Below, one piece after another: positions 45,555 to 56,591 of a stretch of 64,000 nt of DNA. Made by a program: the position numbers and the translations under genes. Numbering within the stretch: position 1 is the first letter of the stretch; each line of letters opens with the position of its first letter. Source of the stretch: Adiantum capillus-veneris (lineage: Eukaryota > Streptophyta > Polypodiopsida > Polypodiales > Pteridaceae). Below the pieces are notes generated by a model, which worked only from the letters and a program-made list of their open reading frames with translations, was not told the origin of the DNA and did not search any database. The stretch is from NCBI GenBank assembly GCA_014529385.2, contig CM043950.1, positions 64,996,935-65,060,934 of the forward strand, written 5' to 3'.

Positions 45555-46698
45555 TGTCATGAGTTTTTTTGCGCAAGGAATTGCGCATATGTACATATCC
45601 ATGCATGGTGCATCGAATAAAGGATTTCCCATTTTTCATAGCCAGGTGGCTACGTGGGGCTCACATGTGTACAAGTAGGACAGGGTGTACATAGTGCAGC
45701 GATTTTCACTATTATCAGTACCAGTGTGTTTTTTCTACAATAAGGAGGAGTTGGTAGTGCATAAAACTTCTCGAGGAAGCTATCTGCGGGCCGACGACAT
45801 GAGGTAAGCAGGTGCGTCAGATGGCATCGAGTGGCGTCCGGTGGTCGAACGGGTTCAATACTTGCACGCGGAGAAGTATGGACACGACGTGGGTGTTTTC
45901 TTGTGATACTTATGCAGAAAGGTCATCATGAGGACCACTTTTTGGGGCCACTTCGCGTGGTTTGGGATGCATTATTTGGAAAAACTGAGTGCCAGGTGTG
46001 TGGATGATGCAAAAAAGGTGACAACTATGCACTGCGAGGTCAGTTTTTTGCCTGTTCCGGATCCGTTTGAGCTCATCTAAAAGGCCACGGGTGCCCAACT
46101 AATAAAGCTAAGTGTGGGAACTGAAAAAAGAGAGAGAAGACCAGAATAAACATGGAGAAGAGAGGAGGAACAACCGCAAGTGTGTTTTTGCTGTTTTTGG
46201 AGTATTTTTTAGCCCTAAACTGCTCATGCGAGGTCGGATTTGAGCACTGTGACATTGTAGGGTGGGGTTTTTGGGCGTTCCGGACGCAATGGCACTGTCC
46301 ATTTTGCCAAATTCCTCACAGATTTTCTACTGTTTTTCTGTGTAATCTTCTCCGGTGAGTGAAGCCTCTACTTAACGTTGTGGTTGTATCTGGTGTATTT
46401 CCTCAATACTGTGTAAACTATTTACCCCATTGGTGTTGGGCTGAGCTTCATTGAGTTTAAACAACAGCAATTTGCCTCCTTTGAGCTGAATTGAGAGTGT
46501 GTGTGAGTGTGTATGTGTGAGTGTTGAGTGGGCAAGTGGGAAATCTCTCTCTTCTCACTCCGTCTGTGTGTTTCCTGTCTCGGCCAGGCTGGTTGTGTAA
46601 GCCGAGTGGTGCCCCATAATGTGTGTGTGTGTGTATCATCCCAAGAGTATGTGTCGGTTCATTAGAGAGGCGTTGTGTGTGTTTCCATCCCGCTCACA
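45555..46698 (+). repeat. 5' LTR of the Tat-like gypsy element
   Basis: Starts TGTCATGAG and ends CCCGCTCACA. Contains GTGT microsatellites near 46500 and 46620. The first about 190 bp differ from the 3' LTR at roughly a dozen sites, and the rest is closer. Confidence 0.92.
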
Positions 46699-46704
46699 TT
46701 CTTT

Positions 46705-46722
46705 TGGTGCCCCCACTGAGGA
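46705..46722 (+). other. Probable primer-binding site
   Basis: TGGTGCCCCCACTGAGG starts 6 nt after the LTR, with the TGG expected of a tRNA 3' CCA pairing. I could not assign the tRNA. Confidence 0.5.
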
Positions 46723-46734
46723 TCTTCTTCGAGT

Positions 46735-47790
46735 ACCTTCTGCTTCGAGCTTCGAGCTTCAAGCTTCGAGATTCGGGGCTACAGGTTACATGTTACAGGT
46801 TATAGGTTATAGGTTACAGGTTACAGGTTACAGGTTACAGGGATAGGGACAGGTACAAGTTATTCACACAGGTACAGGTAGCTGGAGTACAGTGATATAC
46901 TAGCAGTGATGTCACTTGCAGTTGTTGTGGGTATACATCACTTGGCGCCTATTTGATCGCATTGTCTGCTGGCTTGTACGTTACTTGTGGAAACTGCCAT
47001 TGTACGCATTTGTGGAGCCATACTTGGTTGTATTTGGCAGTCCCAGCCATTTATGAGACTTGGTCTGGAAGATAGTCATTTCTGAGACTTGACTATACGC
47101 GATTTGCATTAGCCTTCGTGTGAGGGTCGATAGCGTGAGGTTTTTATTGAGCTAGGGGGATTCTCAAATGTGGAGATCCTTTCGGTGATACAGGTAGCTA
47201 AAGCACCCTTTTTGTGACCTTGCCATAGGCTATGTACTAGTGAGTCCTACTTGATGCTTGGGTTCTATTGTTGACAGTTTATGCATACGTATACAGTCTA
47301 TATTTTGGGTTCCTACTGCTCTACTTCTGGGGAAACTCTGCCAAATTTTTTCCAAGTTATGATGGATGGTTTTTTGGTCTTTTGAGCCATTTATACTGTT
47401 ATGCTGCTGAAATTTTGGCAAAAATTAGAGGTTAAGTCAGGTGTGCCTTCTTGGGAGCTTCATGGTTGGCTTTAATGGATGATCAAAATGGCCCTCAATT
47501 CACTCCATTTCATTTAACTCAAAGAATCCAGATAAATGTTCATGTGTCCAGGAAGATTTTTTTCCAGCAGTGCATAGTCTTTATGTTCGGGCCAAGAAGA
47601 TTACAAGAGATCTTGGAATGTCCTTTGCCTGTTGTAATTCTAATGATCAACTATGAAAATTCATTTGATGTGCATGTGTTTGTCCTTATCTAAAGTTGAG
47701 CTCCATTGAAGTTTCTAGGAATTGAGTCAGTAAAAGTTTTGGGTTCTTGCACGTGTGTTCAAAGGGGTTCTCAAAGCATTATAACTTGGG
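46735..47790 (+). other. Untranslated leader of the gypsy element with short tandem repeats
   Basis: At 46738-46770 CTTCGAG/CTTCAAG repeats, and at 46780-46840 about eight 7-mers GGTTACA/GGTTATA. The rest has only short open frames without domain character. Confidence 0.6.
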
Positions 47791-47795
47791 TAGCC

Positions 47796-49823
47796 ATGGC
47801 TTTCTCTTATCCAGAGTTTCATGGAAGAAGTGATGAAGATGTGGAAGATTTTTTGGAAATGATGGAGGTTGCCTGCATTAGCAACCAGATTCATGACCCT
47901 GCGCAGATGTTATGTCTTCTCCAAATTTGTTTGAAGAGTGAAGCACGAGTCTGGTCCAAAACATTTGAAGAGGAGTTGCGTGCAGCGGATCCACCTGTAA
48001 GATTGAGTTGGGACAATCTAAGGCATGGGTTGGAAGTGGAGTTTATGAAGATAGAAGATCCTGACAAAGTGTGGCAAGAAGTACAAGGTTTGGTGCAAAA
48101 GGAAGGTGAGCCAGTAGATGCGTACATACGTAAGTTCTCATTGGCATGGGAGCGGATGTGCAAGGCCTTAGCACCACAGGTACCACCGCCTGACATGATG
48201 AAGAAGGACATGTTCTTGGCTGGTCTTTGGGAGAATATACGTTGGAGAGTGGAGCTAAAGAAGCCTAGTACATATGAAGATGCACTAGAGGTAGCAAAAA
48301 ACAAAGAGTGGAAGTTGAGGAAAATGAGCCAGTTAGGGGTGGAGTCTTTGCCCATGAGGTCTGAATTTCAGCCTATAAAGTCTTTACAAGGTCGCATGTC
48401 AGGGGTTCATCATGAACCAGTGGTTCCTATTACTACTCAGGTTATGCCAGCAGTGGTCACTACATCGGTCCAAGATGATGGGCTAAGGCAAGACATGAGG
48501 CAAGTGGTAGATTTGATGAAGAATCTCAGCCTAAACATGCTAGGTCAAGTGGGAAATAATCGAGGTTGAGGGAGGTTTGCAAATCAGCCAGGAGGTGAAG
48601 AAAGGCCTAGGAATGGTGTTGGACAAAGCAATGGTAGGTTTTGGAGGCAGACGCCTACATGTTATAATTGTGGAGAGTTGGGTCACATCAGCCCGCAATG
48701 TGATAAGCCACCAAGGATTGGGGGAGACATGTATCCATTGCCAAGACAGGTGCTAACTAGGTCAAATGATTATGGCATCAAAATTAAGGGAGACAAAGGA
48801 ACCAGTGGATTAACCCAAGAGGAAAAGGGAAAGACAAAAGTGCTAAGTGTAGTCAGCTTGGAGAAGGCATCAAAGCTAGAGGATACATTAGTGATGCCTA
48901 TTGGGAAGAGGACCACAGGGGATAAGGAAGGAAGAAGTACCCCAGTTCCTAGTAAGAAGAAAGGAAAGATCCATGAAGGCGAGGATGTCAAGGCCAAGAG
49001 GAAAAGGAGAGCTAGTCGAAAGTTTCATGTTTCAGATTTTCCACTAGGGGATGGGCAATTAAGCTATGACTTGAAGGAGGATCTGACGAGCAGGAAGGCA
49101 GATGTTACTTTTGGGCAGCTTATGGAGATGGTGCCTAAGCTAAAGCGACAGTGGAAGAGGATGGTTAACCCAATGGAGAAAGAGCCAGAGAGAGGTTCAG
49201 TAAAGGTGTTGGCAATGGATGAGCTACCAGACATTTGTCCAAGGGTAGATGTGTGGCATAAAAGGAAAAATTTGGGACAAGGTTATGTGGATGGTGGAGC
49301 CCAAATATGTGTCATTACACACTCATGCGTTGAGAAGATGGGTCTTACAGTGTCTGGGGTGTCAGGTTTCCGGATCAGATTGGCAAACCATCAGAAAGTA
49401 AAATGTTTGGGTGTTGTAAAGAGCTTAGAAGTGGAAGCATATGATGCAAAGGCAGTGGTTGATTTTCATGTGATGCCAGCAGGGTTGGGAGCATATCCTA
49501 TTATACTGGGCAGACCATGGTTACGTGTAGTGGGAGCTGTTCAAGATTGGCGACATGGTACGATTAGCCTCTATGGAAAGACAGGTACCAAGAAGCTTTA
49601 TAATATGGACACAGGGAAACGATTAGAGGAGCTTTATGAAGATGAGGATGAGTCTAGTGATGAAGACTCTTCCACGGTGACAGATGAGGACAGTGATAGT
49701 ACTACCAGCAGTGATGAGGATGCTGATGTTGCATTTCTTTTGATGGACAAAGAAATCCAGGAGTTTGGTTTAGTTGCATTTACAAATGAGGTTGAAGATG
49801 AAGTGAAGGGCCTTATGAAGTGA
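47796..49823 (+). pseudogene. gag-protease of the Tat-like gypsy element
   Basis: ATG at 47796 in a GCCATGG context starts MAFSYPEFHGRSDEDVEDFL, a typical retrotransposon gag. After a TGA at 48567-48569 the same frame continues through a zinc knuckle (CYNCGELGHISPQC, about 48660-48705), a Lys-rich stretch and a retropepsin-like domain with DGGAQICVI (about 49290) and YPIILGRPWLR, to a TGA at 49821. The acidic Ser/Asp/Glu tail (about 49630-49730) is unusual. Two breaks are seen: the internal TGA and a frame change into pol at about 49815. Confidence 0.88.
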
Positions 49824-52800
49824 TTGAAGGGCTGATGCAAACCAAGGTTGAGTTGTCAAAGAAGCAGGAATTGTTGACACAAATGATCAGTGGAGACCTC
49901 TCAGCTATGGAGAAGGATATATATTTGCACATGCTGGCTAGTTTTCCTGATTTGTTAATTACTTCATATGAAGAGATCAGAGGGTTCAAGGGCGAAGAGA
50001 TGCATATAGAGCTGAAAGAAGGTGCTAAGCCACTGCGGCAAGGCTAAGAAGGATGGGTCAAGAGCAAATGGAAGCCTTGCAAGAAGAGGTGGACAAGTTG
50101 TTGAAGGCAGGGTTCATAGTCCTTGTGGAGACCACAGAATGGGTGAGTCCAGTTGTAGTCAGTCCAAAGAAGGGTGGGAAGTGGAGAATTTGTGTAGATT
50201 TTAAACCCTTAAACGCAGCCACTAAGAAGAACCCATATCCTCTTCCATTCATCGATCAGATCTTGGATTCAGTGGCAGGTTATGAGAGGTACAGTGTGTG
50301 TGATAGTTTTTCAAGCTATTTTCAATTGAACATTTCTCTTAAAGACCGCACAAAGACCACTTTTATTACGCCATGGGGCTGCTATTGCTACACAGTATTT
50401 CCATTTGGGTTGTCAAATGGACCTTCCTTCTATCAAGAGAGAGAAAATTGGGTGTTGGAACCATTCATTGGTAGTTGTGTTAAAGCTTTTATGGATGACT
50501 TCTGTGTTTATAGCAGTAGGGCTGAACACCATGAGAAGCCGCAGATGGTATTGGCTCGATATGATGAATGTGGAGGACAACTAAATCCAAAGAAATGTCA
50601 TCTAGCACAGCCAAGGGTGAAGTTATTGGGCCATATGGTGTCAGAAAATGGCATTGAGGCTGATCCAGATAAGGTTAAGTCTATTATTCTTCTTCCACCA
50701 CCTACGAGTACGAAGCAATTGGAAACTTTTATACACAAAGTGAAGTACATGGCACGGTTTATTCCATTGTCTTCACAACTTCTTTATCCATTACAGAAAG
50801 TGGCAAAGCATGATCCATTGCAATGGGATGACAAGTGTGAAGAAGTGTTTCAAGAGGTGAAAGAGGTGTTAGGGGGGTTGTCAGCCATGCAGGCTCCTGA
50901 TTGGGAGAAAGTGTTTTATGTAAATCCATCAGTAGGGGATGATGCCATTGGAGCCATGCTATTGCAAAAGGGGAAGGGCAGCCATTATATGAGGCCAGTG
51001 TATTGTGCAAGCCGAGTGAAGTTGGTAGCGGAGAGAAAGTTCTCAGAAGTAGAGCTAGTGATGGCCAGTGTAATATTTGCTTGTCGACGATTTCGTCATT
51101 ACTTGCTACCGCGGCCTTTTGTTTTCTTGACGAGTTATGCCTTTTTTCCACAGTTAATTAATGGTACTAACATGTCAAATGTGGTGAAGAAATGGGTAAT
51201 TGAGCTGCAAGAGTTTGAGTTCTCTTTTCTAGTGGAAGATAGTACAAGGGCTACCCTAGCTGATTTGTTGACCTACAAGGAGAATCCCCTTATTGTTAAG
51301 GAAGAGGTGGTGAGAAAGGTAGTTGAAGAAGTGCCACAGATCATCAATGCACAGGTGTTGTTCTTTGATGGTTCATACAGAAAGAGCCATGATGCAACTT
51401 CAGGGGGTATAGCACTTTATGATCCAGAGGGGAAGCTAGTATGCAAGAGAGGGTTCAAATTGGATGCTCATAATAACAATGAGGCTGAATATGCTACTTT
51501 GGAAGCCGGATTACACATTTGTTTGAAGCATGGGGTTCGAAGGTTGAGCATAAAAGGTGATGCCTTGTTAGTGGTGAAGCAAGTTTTGGGTGTGTGGAAG
51601 AGCAAGAACACCTCATTGAAGGAAATGTGCTTCAGAATTAAAGGCCTGTTAAAAAATTTTGAAGCATGGAGCATCAGACACATTGAACGTGCTCTAAATG
51701 GAGAGGCACATGAAGCAGCTCAAGGCATGATTGGGGAGCTATTTGTGTTGAGGACCACTTTACCTCTTTATCATGGCCGGGAAAGTTTGGCTCAAGAAGA
51801 GGAGTTTTTGCTAACAAGAATCATTCCAAAGGAGATTCAGAAGTCTAAGAAGTATGGCTTTGTGCGTAGAGCATACAGGTACAAATTGATTGGTGATGTC
51901 TTATACATGAAATGGGCTGATCTCGTGTTGAGACGTGTACCTTGGCGGGAGGAGCTTTACAAAGTGTTGGAAGAGAATCATGAAGGCGCATGTAGTGGCC
52001 ATTTTTCTCTAAAGATCACCTTGCATATGATTTTGCAAGAGGGGTATGTATGGCCTAGTTTGCACAAGGATGTTCACCATTGGTGTAGGTCTTGCAATAG
52101 GTGTCAAGCATTTGGGAAGAGAGTGTTGAAGCCAGAGCTACGAAAAACCATTATGGTGTTTGATGTGTTTGAAAAGTGGGGGATTGATGCAATAGGCCTG
52201 TTACCTATCACAAGCAGGGGCAAAAGCTATATCTTGACGGCAGTGGACTATCTCTCTAGATGGGCAGAGGCTATAGCAGTAAAACAGATCACTGCAAAGG
52301 ATGTGGCAAAATTTGTGTATGATGAAATATGTTGCAAGTTTGGGGTGCCATTAGAGCTACTTTCAGATAAGGGGCCAGGATTTAGAGCTAAACTGCTAGA
52401 CTTCTTATGCGCAAAGATGAAGATTAGGCACCAACATACCACGCCTTATTACCCATAGTGTAATGGCTTAAATGAAAGATTCAATGGTGTGTTGGTACAA
52501 ATTCTTTCTAAAGTGACAGAGCGCCAAGGAAAGAATTGGGATTTGGAATAGCCTAGTGCATTATGGGCTTACCGTACTTCGGTGAAGACAGGTACAGGGT
52601 TTACTCCATTTCATTTGGTGTATGGAAAGGAAGCACTATTGCCTGTGGAGGTAGAGTTGCCTACGGTCAAGATGTTAGAGAAGTTTCTTGGGCCGCCTAG
52701 TGATGCATTCAAAGAGAGGCTCTTGCAGTTACAAGAGGTCCAGTTGGATAGGATGAGCGCATTGGAGCATTATGGGCAGATGCAGGATAAGGCTTTGGCA

Positions 52801-53145
52801 AAGATAAATGAAAAGATCAAAAGTAAGGGTATCAAGAAACATGACTTGGTTTTGCGCTACAACAGTAAGCTGGACAACACCTTCCAAAAGAAGTTTCAAA
52901 TTAAGTGGGAAAACCCTTTCAAGGTAGTGGAGTGTTTACCAAATGGCACATATCAGTTGGCTAACCTGGATGGTGTTCTACATAAGTCAAGGGTAAATGG
53001 ATTGCGTCTTAAATTGTATCATTCTAAATTGATGATGGTGGAGCAAGATGAGTTGTCTGTGGCTCAAGCAGTGTTGGTGAGGGATGACGAGACCTGTGAT
53101 GCGGCGAGTCTCATATCTCTCATTGCTGCTGATGATCATGAATGA
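49820..53145 (+). pseudogene. pol (reverse transcriptase, two RNase H domains, integrase) of the Tat-like gypsy element
   Basis: The frame of 49820-50047 shifts at about 50038 into 50053-52458. Reverse transcriptase shows VSPVVVSPKKGGKWRICVDF and the catalytic FMDD (about 50493). RNase H motifs follow to about 51290. A second, archaeal-type RNase H lies at 51355-51750 (LFFDGSYR, NNEAEYATLEAGL, GDALLVVKQVLG). Integrase has an HHCC finger (HEGACSGHF ... CRSCNRC, about 51980-52110) and D residues in WGIDAIG and LLSDKGPG. A TAG at 52456 falls just before the catalytic Glu (LNERFNG), and a second TAG lies at 52549. The frame then stays open to TGA 53143, ending in the usual C-terminal domain. Confidence 0.9.
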
Positions 53146-53154
53146 TCTAGCAGG

Positions 53155-53173
53155 CTAGGGGATGGGCAAATTA
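53155..53173 (+). other. Polypurine tract region of the gypsy element
   Basis: CTAGGGGATGGGCAAATTA directly precedes the 3' LTR start TGTCAGG. Confidence 0.6.
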
Positions 53174-54332
53174 TGTCAGGAGTTTTTTTGAGCAAGGAAT
53201 TGCGCATATGCACATATCCATGCATGGTGCATCGAATAAAGGATTGCCCATTTTCCATAGCCAGGTGGTTTCGTGGGGCCCACGTGTGTACAGGTAGGAT
53301 AGGGTGTACATAGTGCAACGATTTTCACTATTATCAGTACCAGTGTGTTTTCTCTACAATAAGGAGGAGTTGGTAGTGCGTAAAACTTCTCGAGGAAGCT
53401 ATCCGCGGGCCAACGACATGAGGTAAGCAGGTGCATCAGATGGCATCGAGTGGCGTCAGGTGGTCGAACGGGTTCAATACTTGCACGCGGAGAAGTATGG
53501 ACACGACGTGGGTGTTTTCTTGTGATACTTATGCAGAAAGGTCATCATGAGGACCACTTTTTGGGGCCACTTCGCGCGGTTGCGGGATGCATTATTTGGA
53601 AAACCTGAGTGCCAGATGTGTGGATGATGCAAAAAAGGTGACAACTATGCACTGCGAGGTCAGTTTTTTGCCTGTTCCGGATCCGTTTGAGCTCATCTAA
53701 AAGGCCACGGGTGCCCAACTAATAAAGCTAAGTGTGGGAACTGAAAAAAGAGAGAGAAGACCAGAATAAACATGGAGAAGAGAGGAGGAACAGCCGCAAG
53801 TGTGTTTTTGTTGTTTTTGGAGTATTTTTTGGCCCTAAACTACTCATGCGAGGTCGGATTTGAGCACTGTGACATTGTAGGGTGGGGTTTTTGGGCGTTC
53901 CGGACGCAATGGCGCTGTCCATTTTGCCAAATTCCTCACAGATTTTTTGTTGTTTTTCTGTGTAATCTTCTCCGGTGAGTGAAGCCTCTACTTAACGTTG
54001 TGGTTGTATCTGGTGTATTTCCTCAATACTGTGTAAACTATTTACCCCATTGGTGTTGGGCTGAGCTTCATTGAGTCTAAACAACAGCAATTTGCCTCCT
54101 TTGAGCTGAATTGATAGTGTGTGTGTGTGAGTGTGTATGTGTGAGTGTTGAGTGGGCAAGTGGAAAATCTCTCTCTTCTCACTCCGTCTGTGTGTTTCCT
54201 GTCTCGGCCAGGCTAGTTGTGTAAGCCGAGTGGTGCCCCATAATGTGTGTGTGTGTGTGTGTGTGTGTATCATCCCAAGAGTGTGTTTCGGGTCATTATA
54301 GAGGCGTTGTGTGTGTTTCCATCCCGCTCACA
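53174..54332 (+). repeat. 3' LTR of the Tat-like gypsy element
   Basis: Matches 45555-46698 end to end. Slightly longer because of expanded GT tracts at about 54118 and 54244. Confidence 0.92.
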
Positions 54333-54780
54333 ACGGGAAGCAACATAAAACATAGTCATCTTGCGTTTTTGCAATGACACACCTAGCCGCAATTGCAACC
54401 ATGTGCCAGTGCATCCACGCACGGTGACTTCTTTCAAACAGATGCTCCTGTCATTCTAGCAGCAACACACCTAGTCGCAATTGCAACCATGTGCCGAAGC
54501 ATGAATGACTGGGAGCAACATAAAACATAATCACCCTACGCTTTTGCAATGACACACCTAGCCGCAATTGCAACCATGTGCCAGTGCATTCACGCACGGT
54601 TACTTCTTTCAAACAAATGCTCCTGTCATTCTAGCAGCAACACACCTAGTCGCAATTGCAACCATGTGACGAAGCATGAATGACTGGGAGCAATATAAAA
54701 CATAATCATCGTACGCTTTTGCAATGACACACCTAGCCGTAATTGCAACCATGTGCCAGTGCATCCACGTACGATGATTT
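54333..54780. repeat. Tandem repeat with CGCAATTGCAACCATGTG, right part
   Basis: Continuation of the array interrupted at 45554: about five half-units with CCTAGCCGCAATTGCAACC and CCTAGTCGCAATTGCAACC. Confidence 0.88.
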
Positions 54781-55143
54781 GATAAAAGAAATTTTAAACC
54801 TTTAAGTTTTAACCCAAAAAACTCAAAAAAACATCAATAAAATAAGGAAGGGTTTAAAAAATTACTGCTACACTGCTTTGAGAATGTGGAAAGCTGCCAG
54901 AAAGTTTGGTGAAGACTTTTCAATGTACCTCTTTTGTGAAAAAGACAAGCACCGGCGTCGCCTTTATATAGCCACGGCGGGCCCGGCGGGAAAATAGCTT
55001 TACCCGGCGGGCTACGAGCCGATCTCCAGGTCTCCCTGGAGGTCAAAAAAGATGAATGTCAATTAACAAAATATATGTTATTTTGCATTTCTATTGTTAA
55101 TAACCTGAAATTATAGTGTGATCACGTCATTTTGAAATCCCTG
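54781..55143 (+). other. Right subterminal region and inverted repeat of the hAT element
   Basis: AT-rich, then a CCCGGCGGG cluster (about 54975-55020) matching that of the left end, then GTTAATAACCTG and the terminal inverted repeat TTGAAATCCCTG (55132-55143). No coding sequence. Confidence 0.75.
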
Positions 55144-55151
55144 CTCAGAGC
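55144..55151. repeat. Target-site duplication CTCAGAGC, right copy
   Basis: Exact match to 42863-42870. It is followed by a second, related CTCAGAG 14 bp downstream. Confidence 0.88.
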
Positions 55152-55834
55152 GGCCTGCTCAGAGTGGTCTGAATGCGAGAAGGCCATGTGATTGCCTATG
55201 AAAGCCGATTGTTTTCAAGGCCAAAATTGACAGCACAGATTTATGAGAAAGAGGTTTTGGCAGTGATCTATGCTCTTCCTCACTGGCGACATTTCCGCCC
55301 ATGGTCTTTACTGATCATCAGAATTTACGCTACTTCTTGTCACAGAAGCAGCTTTCGGAAAAGCAGATGCGGTGGGCTAACATCTTGTCACAGTTTCACT
55401 TCTAGATTGTCTATGTTCAGGGACAAAAAAACTTGGTGGCAGATGCATTGTCTCGGAAGCCCCTAGTCTTGGCTATTTCCGCAATTTATCATAGAAGCTT
55501 TGAGAACATGGTTGATTAGTACTCCACAGATCCGGATTTTTCCGATGTATTCACTTGAATACAGAATGGGGAGGTAGTAACGGGATATTCCATACGGGAT
55601 CCCTACTTGATGAAGAAAACAATGTTGTGCGTTACACAGTCGTTGAGGGAAAAGGTTTTGATTGAGTGTCATTGTCCACCTTTTACAGGTCACATCGGCA
55701 TCGACACCACCTTGAAAGGTGTTGAGCGTTACTTCTTTTGGCTGAGACTCAAGAAAGATGTGGACGACTTTTTTCACAGCACTTCCCAAGCGTCCCTGGA
55801 TGCAACCACATGCACAAATGCAATGGAGACATAG
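55144..55834 (+). pseudogene. Old Ty3/gypsy element, RNase H to integrase zinc finger (right part)
   Basis: Resumes the element broken at 42870. RNase H: REGHVIAYESRLFSRPKLTA and EKEVLAVIYALPHWRHF. Integrase finger region: PPFTGHIGIDTTLKGVERYF. Several frameshifts and stops. Similarity fades after 55790, so the integrase core is lost. Confidence 0.82.
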
Positions 55835-56016
55835 ATTCCTTGCAGAAAAGCGTTTGCTCTTCCCAGAAAACTCATTAAAATATTCTGCTTTTTAAGAAAA
55901 GCTTCTCAGAACCCATCTTTATTCTTGTGCTTGCATCTTTGCGCGTATTCCTATTTCCAGATCGGATTTCCCCTCGATTATGGATATCTCCCTTCCGATG
56001 CACCCGTCACCCACCT

Positions 56017-56580
56017 TGTGACGCATCAGGAATACCCATCACCTAGTCCTTTCCTACCAAACTTACAGCACAATCCCCTTCACGATGCTCCATGTCACCC
56101 ATCCTATGACGCATCAGAGATGTTTATTCTCGGATGGTCGGATACTTCTTATTGATTCTCCCTGTCACCCATCCGTTGTGACGCATCAGAAGTACCCGTT
56201 CATGTTGGCTTTATAGATATTCCCTTTCACAGTGATCATGTCATTACTTTGAATATGCACTAGGGATACTCTGTACTCCGATGTCTCCAGTGAGAAAAAC
56301 ACTCTAATTTAAAATTCCAATAATTCATTTAGAATTATTTTTCCTTGGTGTTCAAGCAAGAAAACCCTCTTATTTATAAATCCAATAATTCATTTAGATT
56401 TATTTTTCTGTCAGATAAAGCCAATTTAGCAACATCTCTTATATAAGGAGCCTATTGTACTCAGTTTTGAAGCATTCATTCAATCAATCAAACACACACT
56501 TAGTCTCTTGCGTCTTAGTTTGATCTTAAGTATGAAGTCTTAAGTCTTAATTATAGGATTACAACCACTAATCCTCACAA
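56017..56580 (+). mobile_element. LTR of a further retrotransposon (start uncertain)
   Basis: Ends ATCCTCACA at 56579, directly before a primer site. Possible starts are TGTGACGCATCAG at 56017 or 56177, either giving TGTGA...TCACA ends. GACGCATCAG occurs three times here. A TATA-like CTTATATAAGG lies at about 56440. Confidence 0.55.
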
Positions 56581-56591
56581 TGGTATCAGAG
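56581..56591 (+). other. Primer-binding site, initiator tRNA-Met type
   Basis: TGGTATCAGAG is the standard plant LTR-element primer site for tRNA-iMet, placed one base after the LTR end. Confidence 0.8.

Larger units (their letters stand above)
45555..54332 (+). mobile_element. Tat-like Ty3/gypsy LTR retrotransposon, 8,778 bp, structurally complete but disabled
   Basis: Two LTRs (1,144 and 1,159 bp, TGTCA...CTCACA) bracket a 6.5 kb body with gag-protease, reverse transcriptase, RNase H, a second archaeal-type RNase H and integrase in gypsy order. A second RNase H between the usual one and integrase is known from the plant Tat lineage. The LTRs are similar enough to show a fairly young insertion. 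At least three in-frame stops and two frameshifts make it non-functional. It lies inside the hAT element. Confidence 0.92.
42871..55143 (+). mobile_element. hAT-superfamily DNA transposon, 12,273 bp including a nested retrotransposon
   Basis: The left end CAGGGATTTTAA matches the reverse complement of the right end (CAGGGATTTCAA), and both are flanked by CTCAGAGC. Inside the left end is a remnant of a BED zinc-finger transposase N-terminus (44139-44378). Without the nested gypsy element (45555-54332) and one ACGG copy the hAT body is about 3.5 kb. No catalytic hAT core or C-terminal dimerisation domain is visible, so the copy is non-autonomous. Both subterminal regions carry GGCGGG/CCCG clusters and AT-rich GTTAATAACAT-like words. 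The insertion splits the old gypsy element within its RNase H region. Confidence 0.88.

Noticed and set aside
46780-46840. Telomeric repeat
   Set aside because: The heptamer is GGTTACA/GGTTATA, not TTTAGGG, and it lies in a retrotransposon leader.
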